Positions 1 through 10,083 of a DNA stretch of 20,396 bases are shown in pieces. Below the pieces are notes generated by a model. The model was given only the letters and a program-made list of their open reading frames with translations. It did not search any database and was not told the origin of the DNA. The DNA lies in contig NW_014039521.1 in NCBI RefSeq assembly GCF_001186125.1, positions 4,785 to 25,180 on the forward strand. Direction: 5' to 3'. The first letter of the stretch is position 1, and each line of letters begins with the position of its first letter. Source of the stretch: Sphaeroforma arctica JP610. Lineage: Eukaryota; Opisthokonta; Ichthyosporea; Ichthyophonida. Both the position numbers and the translations under genes were made by a program.

Positions 1-131
1 TGTATGTATATATTTGTGCGCTTGTATGTATGTATGTAAGTATGTGTGTGTGTGCGTGTTTGTATGTGTGTATGTATGTTTATGTGTGTGTGTTTGTATG
101 TCTATGTATGTGTTATATATATATATATTCA
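1..131. repeat. TGTATG/TGTG microsatellite ending in a TA run
   Basis: The stretch is built from TGTATG, TGTG and TATA words and ends in an alternating TA run near 115-128. It is the same class of simple repeat that fills the introns and the right end of the window. No coding content is seen. Confidence 0.9.
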
Positions 132-171
132 TGATGTCGTACAAAGGTTTTCAATTCAATTGGTCGTGCCT

Positions 172-589
172 TTAAATCGAAACAACACTGCCCTCTAATA
201 GTATGACGAGTAGTGGAACGCGGATGAGATAATCTACATCGCCGTATAACTTTCCTTGCAATATAACTACAGCTGCATTGCCGACTTGGAGGTGATCATT
301 TAATTCTATGTATGTATCTTTTGATACCGCACCTATGCAACCGTTAATAGTGTACCACTCGGATGTATCTTCCACTGTATATTTTTGCCGGCCTCTATAA
401 ACTTGAACATGTATATTTCATATCCATATACAAGTTCGGATCCTGCGTGCCCGACACACCCAGACACTTGTACATGAATGTGTCCATAAGTAGAAAATTG
501 TAGCGCCGATCAAATGGAGGGAAGTGTAAGATTGCTTGCATCTCCTTAGGTAGTTCATTTAAGGCATCCAGCATCGCTGGCGTGTAGAA
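172..589 (-). other. Two overlapping unrecognised minus-strand open stretches
   Basis: On the minus strand, 395-589 is open in one frame (about 64 codons) and 172-417 is open in another (about 81 codons). Both have a mixed amino-acid composition rather than the low-complexity look of the surrounding AT-rich DNA. The first contains a piece reading MLDALNELPKEMQAILHFPP; the second contains VEDTSEWYTINGCIGAV. Neither has an ATG that clearly starts a gene, and I recognise no family. They could be exons of an unknown gene, the remains of a decayed gene, or chance. No function is assigned. Confidence 0.25.
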
Positions 590-599
590 TCACCATCTT

Positions 600-2735
600 C
601 GGGAAGTGGATTCCATATTGATGTGACTGTGTATATTGTGACAGTGGGACATAATGAATTAATGTCGTGTGTGTCACAGTGTCTGTAACTCTGTATTCCC
701 AGCTTCTCATTGTTCTGTGTCTAAATACTTGTGAAATGTGATCAGGCGATTCAGGCCTGATTGCGATGAGTCACCAGGAGTATGTCTGTCACAGTGTCAC
801 TCGCATGACATATTAAGAATGGAATATGGATTTAAAATGATAACTTAATCCTAATAATATATATATTCCTTTTTCTTTCTTAATAAGAAATAATGTTAAA
901 GAAAACATACTTGCCATTTTTGAAATAAAGAATATTATCCCTATAGCAAAATTGATGTTAATGTTGCTCATCAATGAAGAATTCCTTATTCTTATTTTAT
1001 GTAATTTGTGATATAAAATCGGGAATATCTTATTCTTCATGCTAATTATCAATTATGAAGATTAAATAATTTTGGACATAGATTCATAATTAGGAAATAG
1101 GATGAAGGACTCTTTCTAAATCTGTGAAGAAAACGTACAATACGTATCTTAAATGATGTGATGTATGGCCTGTTCTATATATATAATTATATATGCAAAA
1201 ATATGAATAAACAAAACAATTGGCAGATTGACATAATAGTATATTAATAGTTTATTGATACATATTTAAAAAATATATTTTTTATAGATACCCAGAATCC
1301 CGGAGTGCCAGACTGCCACTCCACAGACCACACTGTCCAGTGTCCACGGCACAGAGCCCAGCAGCCAACACTCCTCAGGCCGAATAACTCTCTATATAGC
1401 TCTGAGCCTCTGTGTCTTGTGACAGACTTGTGGTTTGGCCCTGTCGCTGTCCCTTCTAAAGTTCTATTTATAAACTATGCTGTATTTCATTAGATTCTGG
1501 ATTCTGGAATGCATATTTAGATTTAGATTTCATCAAAATAAAATACCTTTTGTGTGAACTTACCGCAGCTCGCGCCTCGCATCCTCTCGTAAAACGTAAA
1601 GTGAAAAGTCGCAGCCTCGCAGAGACGGAGAGTCGCAGAGTCGCAGAGTCGCAAGGCGCAGGCCACAGGGGGATAATTTAAAAAAAAAAATCGACAGGCA
1701 GGAATAGAGTTGAACATATATACGGCCAATGATATTCCCCTGCGCCACACAAATAGTGGAAGGGCCCACCCCATCGGCCATAGGAACATCCCTTTCTTTT
1801 TTTGCAATTTAAAAAATTTGGTCTGATTATGAAATCTTCCAAAAACAGTATAAAAGCTGAGTCATAGAAAAATAGAAAAGTAAAAAAAAGTGATGTAATT
1901 GGTTAGAATTATTCATTATAGCAAAACTGTGGACGTGTATCACGGTGTTTTTGTATTTTTAACTTATATCTCCATGTTCTATTTTCAGATTTGAAGTCGG
2001 AATGCCTAGAGTACAATATTTTGAATGTAGACCAATTGATGATGCTTATATGTAAATAGACTTCTAACTAGTTCGTTATGCCATATATTCGAGAAAATAA
2101 ACACTCAGTTTGTCATTGTACAAGAAATATATTATAAAACTATAAAAATTTCATACTATGAGCAGCTCTGTTAAAAAATATATTTGTACTCAAAATTGAA
2201 TGTTCGTTGTCAGGGCCCAGGGCTAGGAATAATTGACAAATTTTTATATCCTGACTCCTGAGTCCTGAGATGTAAAAAAACATCCTGATCATAAGACATA
2301 TCCAATAATGCCTGTTTCCCTGCTACGATTATGCTCAAAACTAGAGCAATTCTGCTATAGTCAGCGAATAGTTATAAATATACATACATAATAGTCTGAA
2401 ATAATTGGCTTATGCGCACTACTTACTCTTCTTGACTAGGTCATTTTTCGTCTCGCCTCTCTCTTGTCGCCTAGTCGCCTACTCGCCTTCCTGAGTTTGT
2501 GGTTTTAATTTTTAGTGAACTGAGCCAAGAGCCCAAGGCTCCAATAGTCCAAACTCCAAAGTCCCAACAAGAGTAGAAATTAAATATTTATAATAATAAA
2601 ATCTATACAGGATGCAAACTATGTACTAAGTAATAGCTATGCAGTATGCAGTATGCAATATCGAATTGTGTGATTTATTTAATGATTTTCTTCGACATAT
2701 TTGAGATATTTTGGCTTGCTGAATACCTGAAACTG
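600..2735. other. AT-rich intergenic DNA with short word-repeat islands
   Basis: No convincing gene is seen. Open frames here are short and follow AT-rich or repeated text. Small structures are present. There is a 7-bp inverted repeat (ATCAGGC ... GCCTGAT) at 741-761, three AGTCGCAG-like units at 1631-1654, and GC-richer islands built from recurring CCAGTGTCC, GAGTCC and GTCGCC words near 1302-1480 and 2210-2570. The open frame at 1305-1493 falls inside one of these islands and looks incidental. Confidence 0.6.
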
Positions 2736-2740
2736 ATATG

Positions 2741-2783
2741 TATATAGAACCATTCTCGTCTGAATTGTACTTCATATTTTCTC
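2741..2783 (+). promoter_or_regulatory. Core promoter of the first ubiquitin-like gene (TATA box plus start block)
   Basis: A TATATAG box at 2741-2747 lies 89 bp before the ATG. Thirty bp downstream of the box starts a block reading TTCATATTTTCTCA (2771-2784). The paralogue at 5626 has a TATA box and a near-identical block at the same spacing, so the pair probably marks the TATA box and the transcription start region. The alternative, that CTCACTTTAG at 2781-2790 is a 3' splice site of an upstream exon, is less likely because the paralogue shares the promoter layout without an equivalent AG. Confidence 0.55.
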
Positions 2784-2829
2784 ACTTTAGAAAAAGTTAA
2801 TACTCAAGAAGCCAAACGGAGGGACCACG

Positions 2830-3357
2830 ATGTTTGAAGTTCAAGCAACCATACCTGAGACATTTCAAATTAAGGTGCTATCAATAACAGGTCAGAAGTT
2901 CAGGATAAATGTGTGTGCACCTGATCCAGTATTAGCTGTCTTAATAACTCTTGGAAACTACCTACATCTTCCACCGAAAAATTTACAGCTGGTCTTCAAA
3001 TACAACACCTACACCTCCTTGAGCAGCCATCACAGAACAATTATATCTTATGGAGTTCGACCAGGTGATACTCTCCATCTACAATTGACGTCGATAAAAA
3101 GTGGCCCGATCTGCTTTGTTCCATCAGCTTCGGCTCCGCCTGAAGAAACCCAACAAGCTGAGAGTGACGATATGAAGCTAAAAGATGAATCAGTGCCCAC
3201 AGTGGCTTGGTCCGATACACCCGCTGCTAAGCTTGTTTCTGCTGTTTCACTAAAAAGACGTCATGAAAACCAGCAGCTGAGGAAACGTATGAGCGAAATT
3301 AGGTCAAAGTTGGAAAGGAGAAAATGCTTGCGACGTGCGTCAATAGGTACCAACTGA
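2830..3357 (+). CDS. Midnolin-like small protein: ubiquitin-like domain plus basic C-terminal helix (copy 1)
   Basis: Intronless, 175 residues. Residues 12-88 form a ubiquitin-like beta-grasp domain. They start FQIKVLSITGQKFRINV, which aligns with the ubiquitin start QIFVKTLTGKTITLEV, and end YGVRPGDTLHLQL, which aligns with the DYNIQKESTLHLVL part of ubiquitin. No Gly-Gly follows (SGP instead), so it is a domain, not a conjugated modifier. Residues 95-125 are a polar linker, 127-133 read WSDTPAA, and 139-170 form a charged, coiled-coil-prone helix ending LERRKCLRRAS. From memory, both ends resemble animal midnolin: its UBL, where YGVRPG-TLHL matches FGVGDGSKLTL, and its C-terminal proteasome-binding helix. 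The Catch region between them is absent. A proteasome-linked role is inference. The gene lies in tandem with a paralogue 2.3 kb downstream. The ATG chosen is the first one after the TATA/start block and gives an N-terminus of the same length as the paralogue. Confidence 0.85.
   Translation: MFEVQATIPETFQIKVLSITGQKFRINVCAPDPVLAVLITLGNYLHLPPKNLQLVFKYNTYTSLSSHHRTIISYGVRPGDTLHLQLTSIKSGPICFVPSASAPPEETQQAESDDMKLKDESVPTVAWSDTPAAKLVSAVSLKRRHENQQLRKRMSEIRSKLERRKCLRRASIGTN
3293..3325 (+). repeat. Upstream copy of a 33-bp direct repeat (in the gene)
   Basis: This part of the coding sequence encodes the EIRSKLERRK piece of the C-terminal helix. It recurs 99 bp downstream, outside the gene, with two mismatches in 33 bases. 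Confidence 0.85.
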
Positions 3358-3391
3358 TGTACTTTGCAGCTCTGTGCAAGAAAAATATGGC

Positions 3392-3424
3392 GCGAAATTA
3401 GGTCAAAGATGGAAAGAAGAAAAT
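3392..3424 (+). pseudogene. Relic copy of the C-terminal helix code, just past the stop
   Basis: Thirty-three bases match 3293-3325 with two differences. Read in the matching frame, the relic gives REIRSKMERRK, with Met where copy 1 now has Leu. Copy 2 (5626-6159) also has Met at this site. The fragment therefore looks like a local duplication of the host gene's own tail made before copy 1 changed to Leu. It may lie in the 3' untranslated region of copy 1. It is too short to act as a gene. Confidence 0.7.
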
Positions 3425-5533
3425 CAGCAGACAGTTATTCTTGTGCATATCAGTGCTCTTATCCAACGGCAAAAATCAATTCAAAGATATTGGTCCTTTC
3501 AGTTCATTACAAAAATAGAGAAATATATATCAATTAAATACTGGATATGGTAAAAAATAGTCGGCCATCGATTGCACCTTAAATCTTAGAATTAGACTAT
3601 GTATTACCCTGAATTCGAGTTTTAAGTGTTAGGTTCATTTACTAATATAAGTCCTACTTGACGCCAGTCAATTTATACAGACGCCAATTCTTGATCTTCC
3701 ACTAAGAAAACTGTCATACAAAATTGTGTATTACTAGTCTTTTAGAACAGCAAGGATTACTACAGAAAAGTTCCAGAATAGTCACAGGCTTCCAAAGAAA
3801 GCTTGGTCTGAAATGAGTTTTTCGTTTGTTTGCAATCCGATTTGTATTTCTATGAACATTTATTTATGTATCATATCACAGAGGATCACCAAAGCAGCGA
3901 TGATAACGGGCATTTCCTATGATTTCAACTAATATATGAACAATACGGGTAGACTCGATATCCACATTTAAATCGAAAATAAAAATTGGGGGTTTCTTCT
4001 GCATTACTGTCTGTTGCACCTCAAAACTAGATCGATAAGCGATGGAAAAGAAAGGCAGTGCACGAAACTTTTGGCGATAACGCCGCATTCAAAGTCGTCT
4101 GAAGACTTGCAAGCTTGAATTCCTTCCGGTAAACATCACTATATCACTTAGAAAACTGTCGAACGTATTATATGCCTGCGTAAGGAACGGTTTGGCTTAT
4201 AGACCAAACTTCAACCAAACTTCAACTTCTGGATTGCAATTTTGTAGATAACTTGAACAGTGCAAATATCAAAATGCAGTAAATTATAATAAACTTTGTA
4301 CAGACTACAGTTATAAAATCGCAAATAGATATATTTAGGCTCGCTTGTATGAAGTTGCGTGTGGCTTTACTGGCTTGTCGGATAATACTAAAATACGAGT
4401 AAATAAGTAAGTACAATGTACAGCGTACATGTAAAGAAACAATCACTGTAAACTTGGAAAGTGGGAAAGTTGGAGTCAGGTAAACTACCGTAAATATTTA
4501 CAAACAAATTTGTAAATTGGATATTAGATTGCGATGCTCAGATTTTGAAAACTGGCCAATGACCTTGAAATCAGAAATTCGAGAGTTTTTTTGTTTAAAA
4601 TATATTTGCGCAGTACCAATTAGTGACACAAAATTGAAAATCCAGCTAAATATTACTCAAGTTCTCACAGACTATAGACTATTGGTCTATTTTAAAATAT
4701 ACTGCCATTGTACGTAATGAGTCTACAGTTCTACGCAGTATGACAGTTTTTAAATATTATATGATACGCTCCGTTTGTTTCTTTCTAGGTTCTGGTTTTC
4801 AGGTTTTAATTCTTTTTGACGCTTTTGTTTGTTTTGTTTTTTCTTTCACTCTTTTAAATTTTTTGTTGTTGATATATTTTAGTTTATTTTGTTTTGAAAA
4901 TAGCCAAGGTTGATTTTTTATATGTATTAATTTACTAATTCGCTCCCTGAAGCCTATTGTGGAGTATTGATTATTGAACTAAATCCTTTTGACTTTTGAG
5001 TCTTGATACTTGAGTCTTCTCTTGAGTCTTGACTTCTTGGTGTGTGTGGGTGTCTCTGTGATGGTGTGAAGTGTGAACTCACTGAACTGTGAAGGCTGAC
5101 AGTCCGAGTCTCTCTGATTAGTGATCTATGAGAGACTGACTTGTTGAGTCCAAGTTGAGACTTGCGGGCAGGCCTTGAGATTTCCCAGAGTTCACGCTCT
5201 GAGTCTGTGACTGATGTCCCCAAGTCCCAACCGCCGACAGGGGCCCGGGTCTGCTGTCATTTTCTAGAAATAAATATTCAGTGCGACATTTCCTATTTTT
5301 TTTCCAAATAGAAATATACCGAAATTTTCAAATTTTGACTCTGACTGATTCTAGAGTCGCAATTTATATATATTTTTAAATAGTAGCCTACCGATGCTAC
5401 CGTCGTTAAATAAAAGGATAATGATTCCTCAGTAAAAATAAATACAGTTTCTAGCATATACTCGCTGCTTTAAATATGCCCTCGATCAATGAATTGAAAT
5501 TGAAATGAAATTTGATGCGCATTGGGGAAGGGG
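3425..5533. other. Spacer between the tandem paralogues
   Basis: About 2.1 kb of AT-rich DNA with no supported gene. The open frames at 3876-4088, 4222-4446 and 4517-4717 have no recognisable content. A 12-bp unit (CCAAACTTCAAC) is doubled at 4204-4226. The stretch 4980-5240 is a word-repeat island with GAGTCTTGA, TGTGAAC and GAGTCTCTC motifs repeated irregularly; the minus-strand open frame there is a by-product of that text. Confidence 0.6.
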
Positions 5534-5580
5534 ATATATAAAGAGCATACTTCCGGAAATATATTCATACATTCTCTCAA
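5534..5580 (+). promoter_or_regulatory. Core promoter of the second ubiquitin-like gene (TATA box plus start block)
   Basis: ATATATAAAG at 5534-5543 is a strong TATA box 83-92 bp before the ATG. TTCATACATTCTCTCAA follows at 5564-5580, about 30 bp further on, where the transcription start is expected. The same two elements with the same spacing precede copy 1. Confidence 0.65.
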
Positions 5581-5625
5581 AGGATAACTGCAACATATCA
5601 CAATCGTTGAACACTTTTAAAGATC

Positions 5626-6159
5626 ATGCCTAATAACAACAGTGCTTCAATACCCGGAACATTTCAAATCAAAGTTTTGTCAATGACGGGCCAGAAGTTC
5701 AGGATTAATGTTTGTGCCTCAGATCCAGTACTAGCCGTCTTAACTACGCTAGGAAATTACTTACGAGTTCCACCACAGCATTTGCAATTGGTACTTAAAC
5801 ATACTACATATACGGCACTGACAAGTCATCACAGGACAATTGTGGCGTATGGTGTTCGACCTGGAGTCACCCTCCATCTACAGCCGACGGTTATTAAGAG
5901 CGGTCCAATAAGTTTTTCACCGCCTGCTATGTCGTATGAGCTTGAACGAACACATCGAACAGAACACAATACTGGGAAGGCGCACGATACAATGGCGCCC
6001 AAGGTCACTTGGTCCGACACACCCGCCGCTACACCAGCTCTTGTGATCTCACAAGAAAGACAGATTGAGAACCAGCAACTGAAGCAACGCATGACGGAAA
6101 TACGGTCCAAGATGGAGAGGAGGAAAGGTCTGCGAAGTGCCTCCGTAGGCACCAATTAA
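5626..6159 (+). CDS. Midnolin-like small protein: ubiquitin-like domain plus basic C-terminal helix (copy 2)
   Basis: Intronless, 177 residues, the tandem paralogue of 2830-3357. The ubiquitin-like domain spans residues 13-90 and ends THLHL-type strand text (VTLHLQPTVIKSGP) without Gly-Gly. PTVIKSG is close to the PTVEAG that follows the UBL in animal midnolin, as I remember it. The linker (about 97-127) has almost no similarity to copy 1. TWSDTPAA (128-135) and the helix at 143-171 (ENQQLKQRMTEIRSKMERRK) are well kept. Over the 38 aligned codons from TFQIK onward I count 15 synonymous and 5 amino-acid-changing codon differences between the copies, so both are being kept as proteins. The gene runs convergent to the ARS2 gene, with 721 bp between the two stop codons. 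A proteasome-linked role is inferred from the midnolin resemblance only. Confidence 0.87.
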   Translation: MPNNNSASIPGTFQIKVLSMTGQKFRINVCASDPVLAVLTTLGNYLRVPPQHLQLVLKHTTYTALTSHHRTIVAYGVRPGVTLHLQPTVIKSGPISFSPPAMSYELERTHRTEHNTGKAHDTMAPKVTWSDTPAATPALVISQERQIENQQLKQRMTEIRSKMERRKGLRSASVGTN

Positions 6160-6880
6160 TGTCGAACGTTACACAGAAACTGGACGGATGACAGTCACAA
6201 CATGAAATATAATCTAGCAGTATACATATTTAAAATTTTTAATATATAAAATTTCAAACCGTTTGCAAGTGTATCACTCCTCACTGTTCTGACACTAAAC
6301 AGATTCAAACGTATGTTGTACCAGTTTTGATTGCTTTCCAGGTCGCACTCTAATCATTGGAAGACTGCAACGATACACTTGTTAATTTAATTATCTACAA
6401 TCATGATTATCCACCACTTGTAGTTCAGTTCTATGCCTCCAGTAGAATGCCCGTCTTTGGAGCATTATCAATGATTTGCATCTTTATATGCACGCATAAG
6501 AAAGGTTTCTAAAAAATCATGTCGCACAGAGCTATAGACGCCGACAACTTGCGTAGTCTTTCAAAGAATACGCATACAAGTGTTGAGAAATTGCCACGGG
6601 TTTCCAGGCTCTCTGTGACACCGCCACGGTATTCTCAACTAGTAATTTTGAATAGTAAAAGGACATCGAAATCAGACATATAGCAAGATGCGTATGAAGT
6701 CGATCCCGCTGTAGGCTGTATTTGCGACGTAAACGTTTCTCAGACGATATTTATATCTACTGAACATGATGAGTTTAACACCTAATAGCGATTTCACTGA
6801 TTTGTCTGTCAATTGAAGTCCACTGCAATTGAAATATTGAATTTGATTGCTCAAATATATCTACATAAGCATTCTCTTCT
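6160..6880. other. Spacer between convergent 3' ends
   Basis: Holds the 3' untranslated regions of copy 2 (plus strand) and of ARS2 (minus strand). An AT-rich AATATATAAAAT stretch at 6240-6251 is a possible polyadenylation region for copy 2. No clear AATAAA is seen for ARS2 just past its stop. The open frame at 6672-6854 on the minus strand would lie in the ARS2 3' untranslated region and has no recognisable content. Confidence 0.55.
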
Positions 6881-6995
6881 TTATATGTCACCATAATTGA
6901 CCAGTTCTCGGAAGTCCGGTCCCCGGCGATCGCCCACAGGTGCGTCTAAATCTGTATATTGGCGCATTTCTCGACCACCGCGTGGGTCCATAGGG
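6881..6995 (-). CDS. SRRT: ARS2 coding exon 18 (residues 893-930 and stop), cap-binding-complex motif
   Basis: The acceptor is CACACAG and the stop is TAA at 6883-6881. DPRGGREMRQYTDLDAP matches the human C-terminal DPRAIVEYRDLDAP, the short motif that docks ARS2 on the cap-binding complex. A further 18 residues (VGDRRGPDFRELVNYGDI) follow where human ARS2 ends after DDVDFF. Confidence 0.93.
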
Positions 6996-9900
6996 CTGTG
7001 TGCGATGAGAGAAGCGCATGACTGCATTAGCTTCTCAGATAACAATATATAATCAGTAGTTGCTGGAAGATACACACGGACTGTTGCTATGGAAACATCT
7101 CGCGCAGTACATACATGCAGAAACCAGAACTTGATATTGATCTAGGTGAACGTGTGGTTCTTCCGGTATATAGAAGCACACCTGAAGTATCTTGAGCCAA
7201 TCCGTAGGTACAATAATCCGGCCAAGAAATGGGCTAGAAAATATACGGACCCACATAGACGCAAATACATAGATTATGAAGAATACACATGCAATATATA
7301 TGCTGGTAAAATAAAATAAAATACCTACATATACATATAATGTAATACACATATACTTTATATATATATCGCATACACATGCACATACCTATATATATAC
7401 CTATACCTATACACATACATATAAATGTCCCTGCCAATTCTACATACCCCGGCGGTCGCATAGGTCTAGGTCCGTGCGGGTGGAACATTTGCGGCTGTCC
7501 ATGATGGAAATCCGGACCGTTTTGTCCCATTGGTGGTCCAGTCCTGAACATCATGTGAGGCGGTGGTCTTGGCCCCCTATGGCCATTGAATGGCGGGCGC
7601 ACTAAGGTTATGCAGTAAAGGAGAGCAAGGTGCGAGTTACAATGGAGGCAAGCATAAGTCTCCAATTAAATTTGGCAACGGTCAAGTGTATATGTAGATA
7701 GTGCCATGAAACATATATACTGGATTGGTAACGATGAATCACACTTCGATACTGAAATACTACTTGAACAGAACTCGCGACCAGGGCTGTGTTATTGCGA
7801 AGGAATAGATAAAAGGGTGGTACAAAGCTATATATTTAGGCAATCACACAGGCGTGAGCAATGATTCATATCCAAGTATGTGTCTCATATTCTCCCAGTC
7901 CAGGCTCTAAATTGCGGCAGTGATACAAAATAAAAACCATCCCGTTTAAAGGCCGATTTTAAAAGCCCTAGACCCTAAAAACTTAAGTCAAGATATGAGT
8001 CAGCGAAGAGAACCAAATTCAAGTATGTACACATATATCCATGCATATGTAGAACGCAACCTAAAGACTAATATAAGGATAAATGTATAAATACATACAC
8101 ACACACCCATACATACATTCATAAATACACACATACACAAACACCCATACATACATTCATAAATACACACACATACACACACACTATATATATAGATATA
8201 TATATATGTATATATAAAAAAATAGATAAGATAGATAGATATATAGGTATCAATTAATTTTAATAGATAGACATACTCAGCATGCCTCCTCTTGGTCCGT
8301 CATGCATGGGGTGGCCACCCCTTGGCATGAACGGTCTCTGTTCGAATCTGCCGCTGCCGAAATTGCTCATCACTTGCAGTGAGTCTAGAGTGACCCTATC
8401 TGCGTCTCTCACATATTGCTTGAAAAGCAGGAGCTGTGTGTGTGTATAAATATATGGATAAAGGGTATGTAGTCATGGCTTTAATACCATGGTGTATATA
8501 TAGTGATGTGTGTTTTTGCTACGATTGAATGCATGTGCTCTGAGGGATTAAGCATTCAGCTGTCGAGTATACTGGTGGTTTAAATTTTTAGGGGGTTAGC
8601 CTCTAGTAGCTTGAAACAACCCCTAAAACCCAGGTGCCGTGTAGGGTTAGCATAGGCTAATACAGATAATCGTTGTGTGTGTACACCATCGTGTGCTTCA
8701 ACTGTGTTTAATATAATACGAATAGTTCACACGCATGTCCGCAACGAAAGACAAGAGCATCAGTAAACAACAGGACGAGAAACATAGGCATATCCACATT
8801 GATCTATACCAATGTCTACAACAGGACGTGAAACATGGGCATATCCACAGTGATCTACACCCATGTCTACAACAGGACGTGAAACATGGGCATATCCACA
8901 GAGATCTACACCAATGTCTCTGACTGTACTACCCGAAAAGCAGGAGGCGCAGCGCACGCATTCGTGCATGAACCATAGGCACATGATTCACCGCAACACA
9001 AGCACAAGCCGCCTTGTATATACCAACACCTACTATATGTAAATGTACACGCACACACAGAGAATACATACTCTATTCCTGACACCCTGTAGCTCGTCAC
9101 CGTGTTTCTTGTTCAGATGTTTGACAACAAACTCTCGGCCTTTGAACATCTTTGAGCATAGCACACACTTGAACTTCTCTGTTTCGATCTGTGTCCAGCT
9201 TTCGTCTATAAACCTTTCAACGGCCTTCTCACACTCCTCTGTAATGAATGGCGAAAACAAACATAGAACATCAGAAGATTAGAGGGATACATACATAGGG
9301 GATTGCAAGTACTATAAGTTAAGTGAAGGTAGCCAAAGACAGTAAGCGAACCACAAACCGCCCCCCCCTCCCCTGCAAAATAAATGATAAAACAAACAAG
9401 AAAAAAAAGGTCAACTAGAGAGCTACAAATCGGGTTTCGTGAAAGATTGCTCTTCCCGTCAGTTAGCATGGCAACCGCCGTAAACTTAAGGGGTGATGCA
9501 AGTGCAATGGAAGAGACTCCAACGAGCGATAAACCATCCATAAGTATATCTGACACTTATAAGTCCAACCAATTACCTTCACATGCAAATTGAATTTCAA
9601 GCAATGCGATTGGCAATTACACGCTCCATCTATATATACAATAGATTTAACTGGCTAACACATACCGGCTTCGTCCACATTCTCGTCGTCGTCGGCTGCT
9701 GCAGTGTTACCAGTTTTAGCATTCCGTTCACTTCGGATCAATTTCTTCACTTCATCTTCATCAAGTTTTGGCTTCAAAACTGCCGCCACCTAAACAAACA
9801 TATACGAGACAACATGATTCGTCAAATGCAGTATGCAAAGATACTCCAAAAAGTTTGTGAGTAGGAGTTTATGTAAGTATGTATGTATATGTATATATGT

Positions 9901-10048
9901 AAACATGCAAAACGTACGTAATTTGCACACACACACACACATATATATATATTTAAGTGTATGTATGTGCATATATATGCCAATCATACATATATTTGCA
10001 AGTACACACATACACATACACACACACATATATATATTATATATATAT

Positions 10049-10083
<35 letters not shown>

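Noticed and set aside
1305-1493. A 62-codon plus-strand frame with Cys/His/Pro-rich text
   Set aside because: It lies in an island of recurring short words, has no recognisable domain, and has no promoter or splice support.
5829-6155. A 108-codon minus-strand frame opposite copy 2 of the ubiquitin-like gene
   Set aside because: It is the antisense shadow of a gene with clear domain support and synonymous-site divergence on the plus strand.
4169-6508. A 24-base resemblance (TATATGC-GC-TAAG-AA-GGTTT) downstream of both ubiquitin-like genes (4169-4193 and 6485-6508)
   Set aside because: The distances from the stops differ widely (812 and 326 bp), and no further similarity joins the match to the genes, so it is not enough to show a longer duplication.
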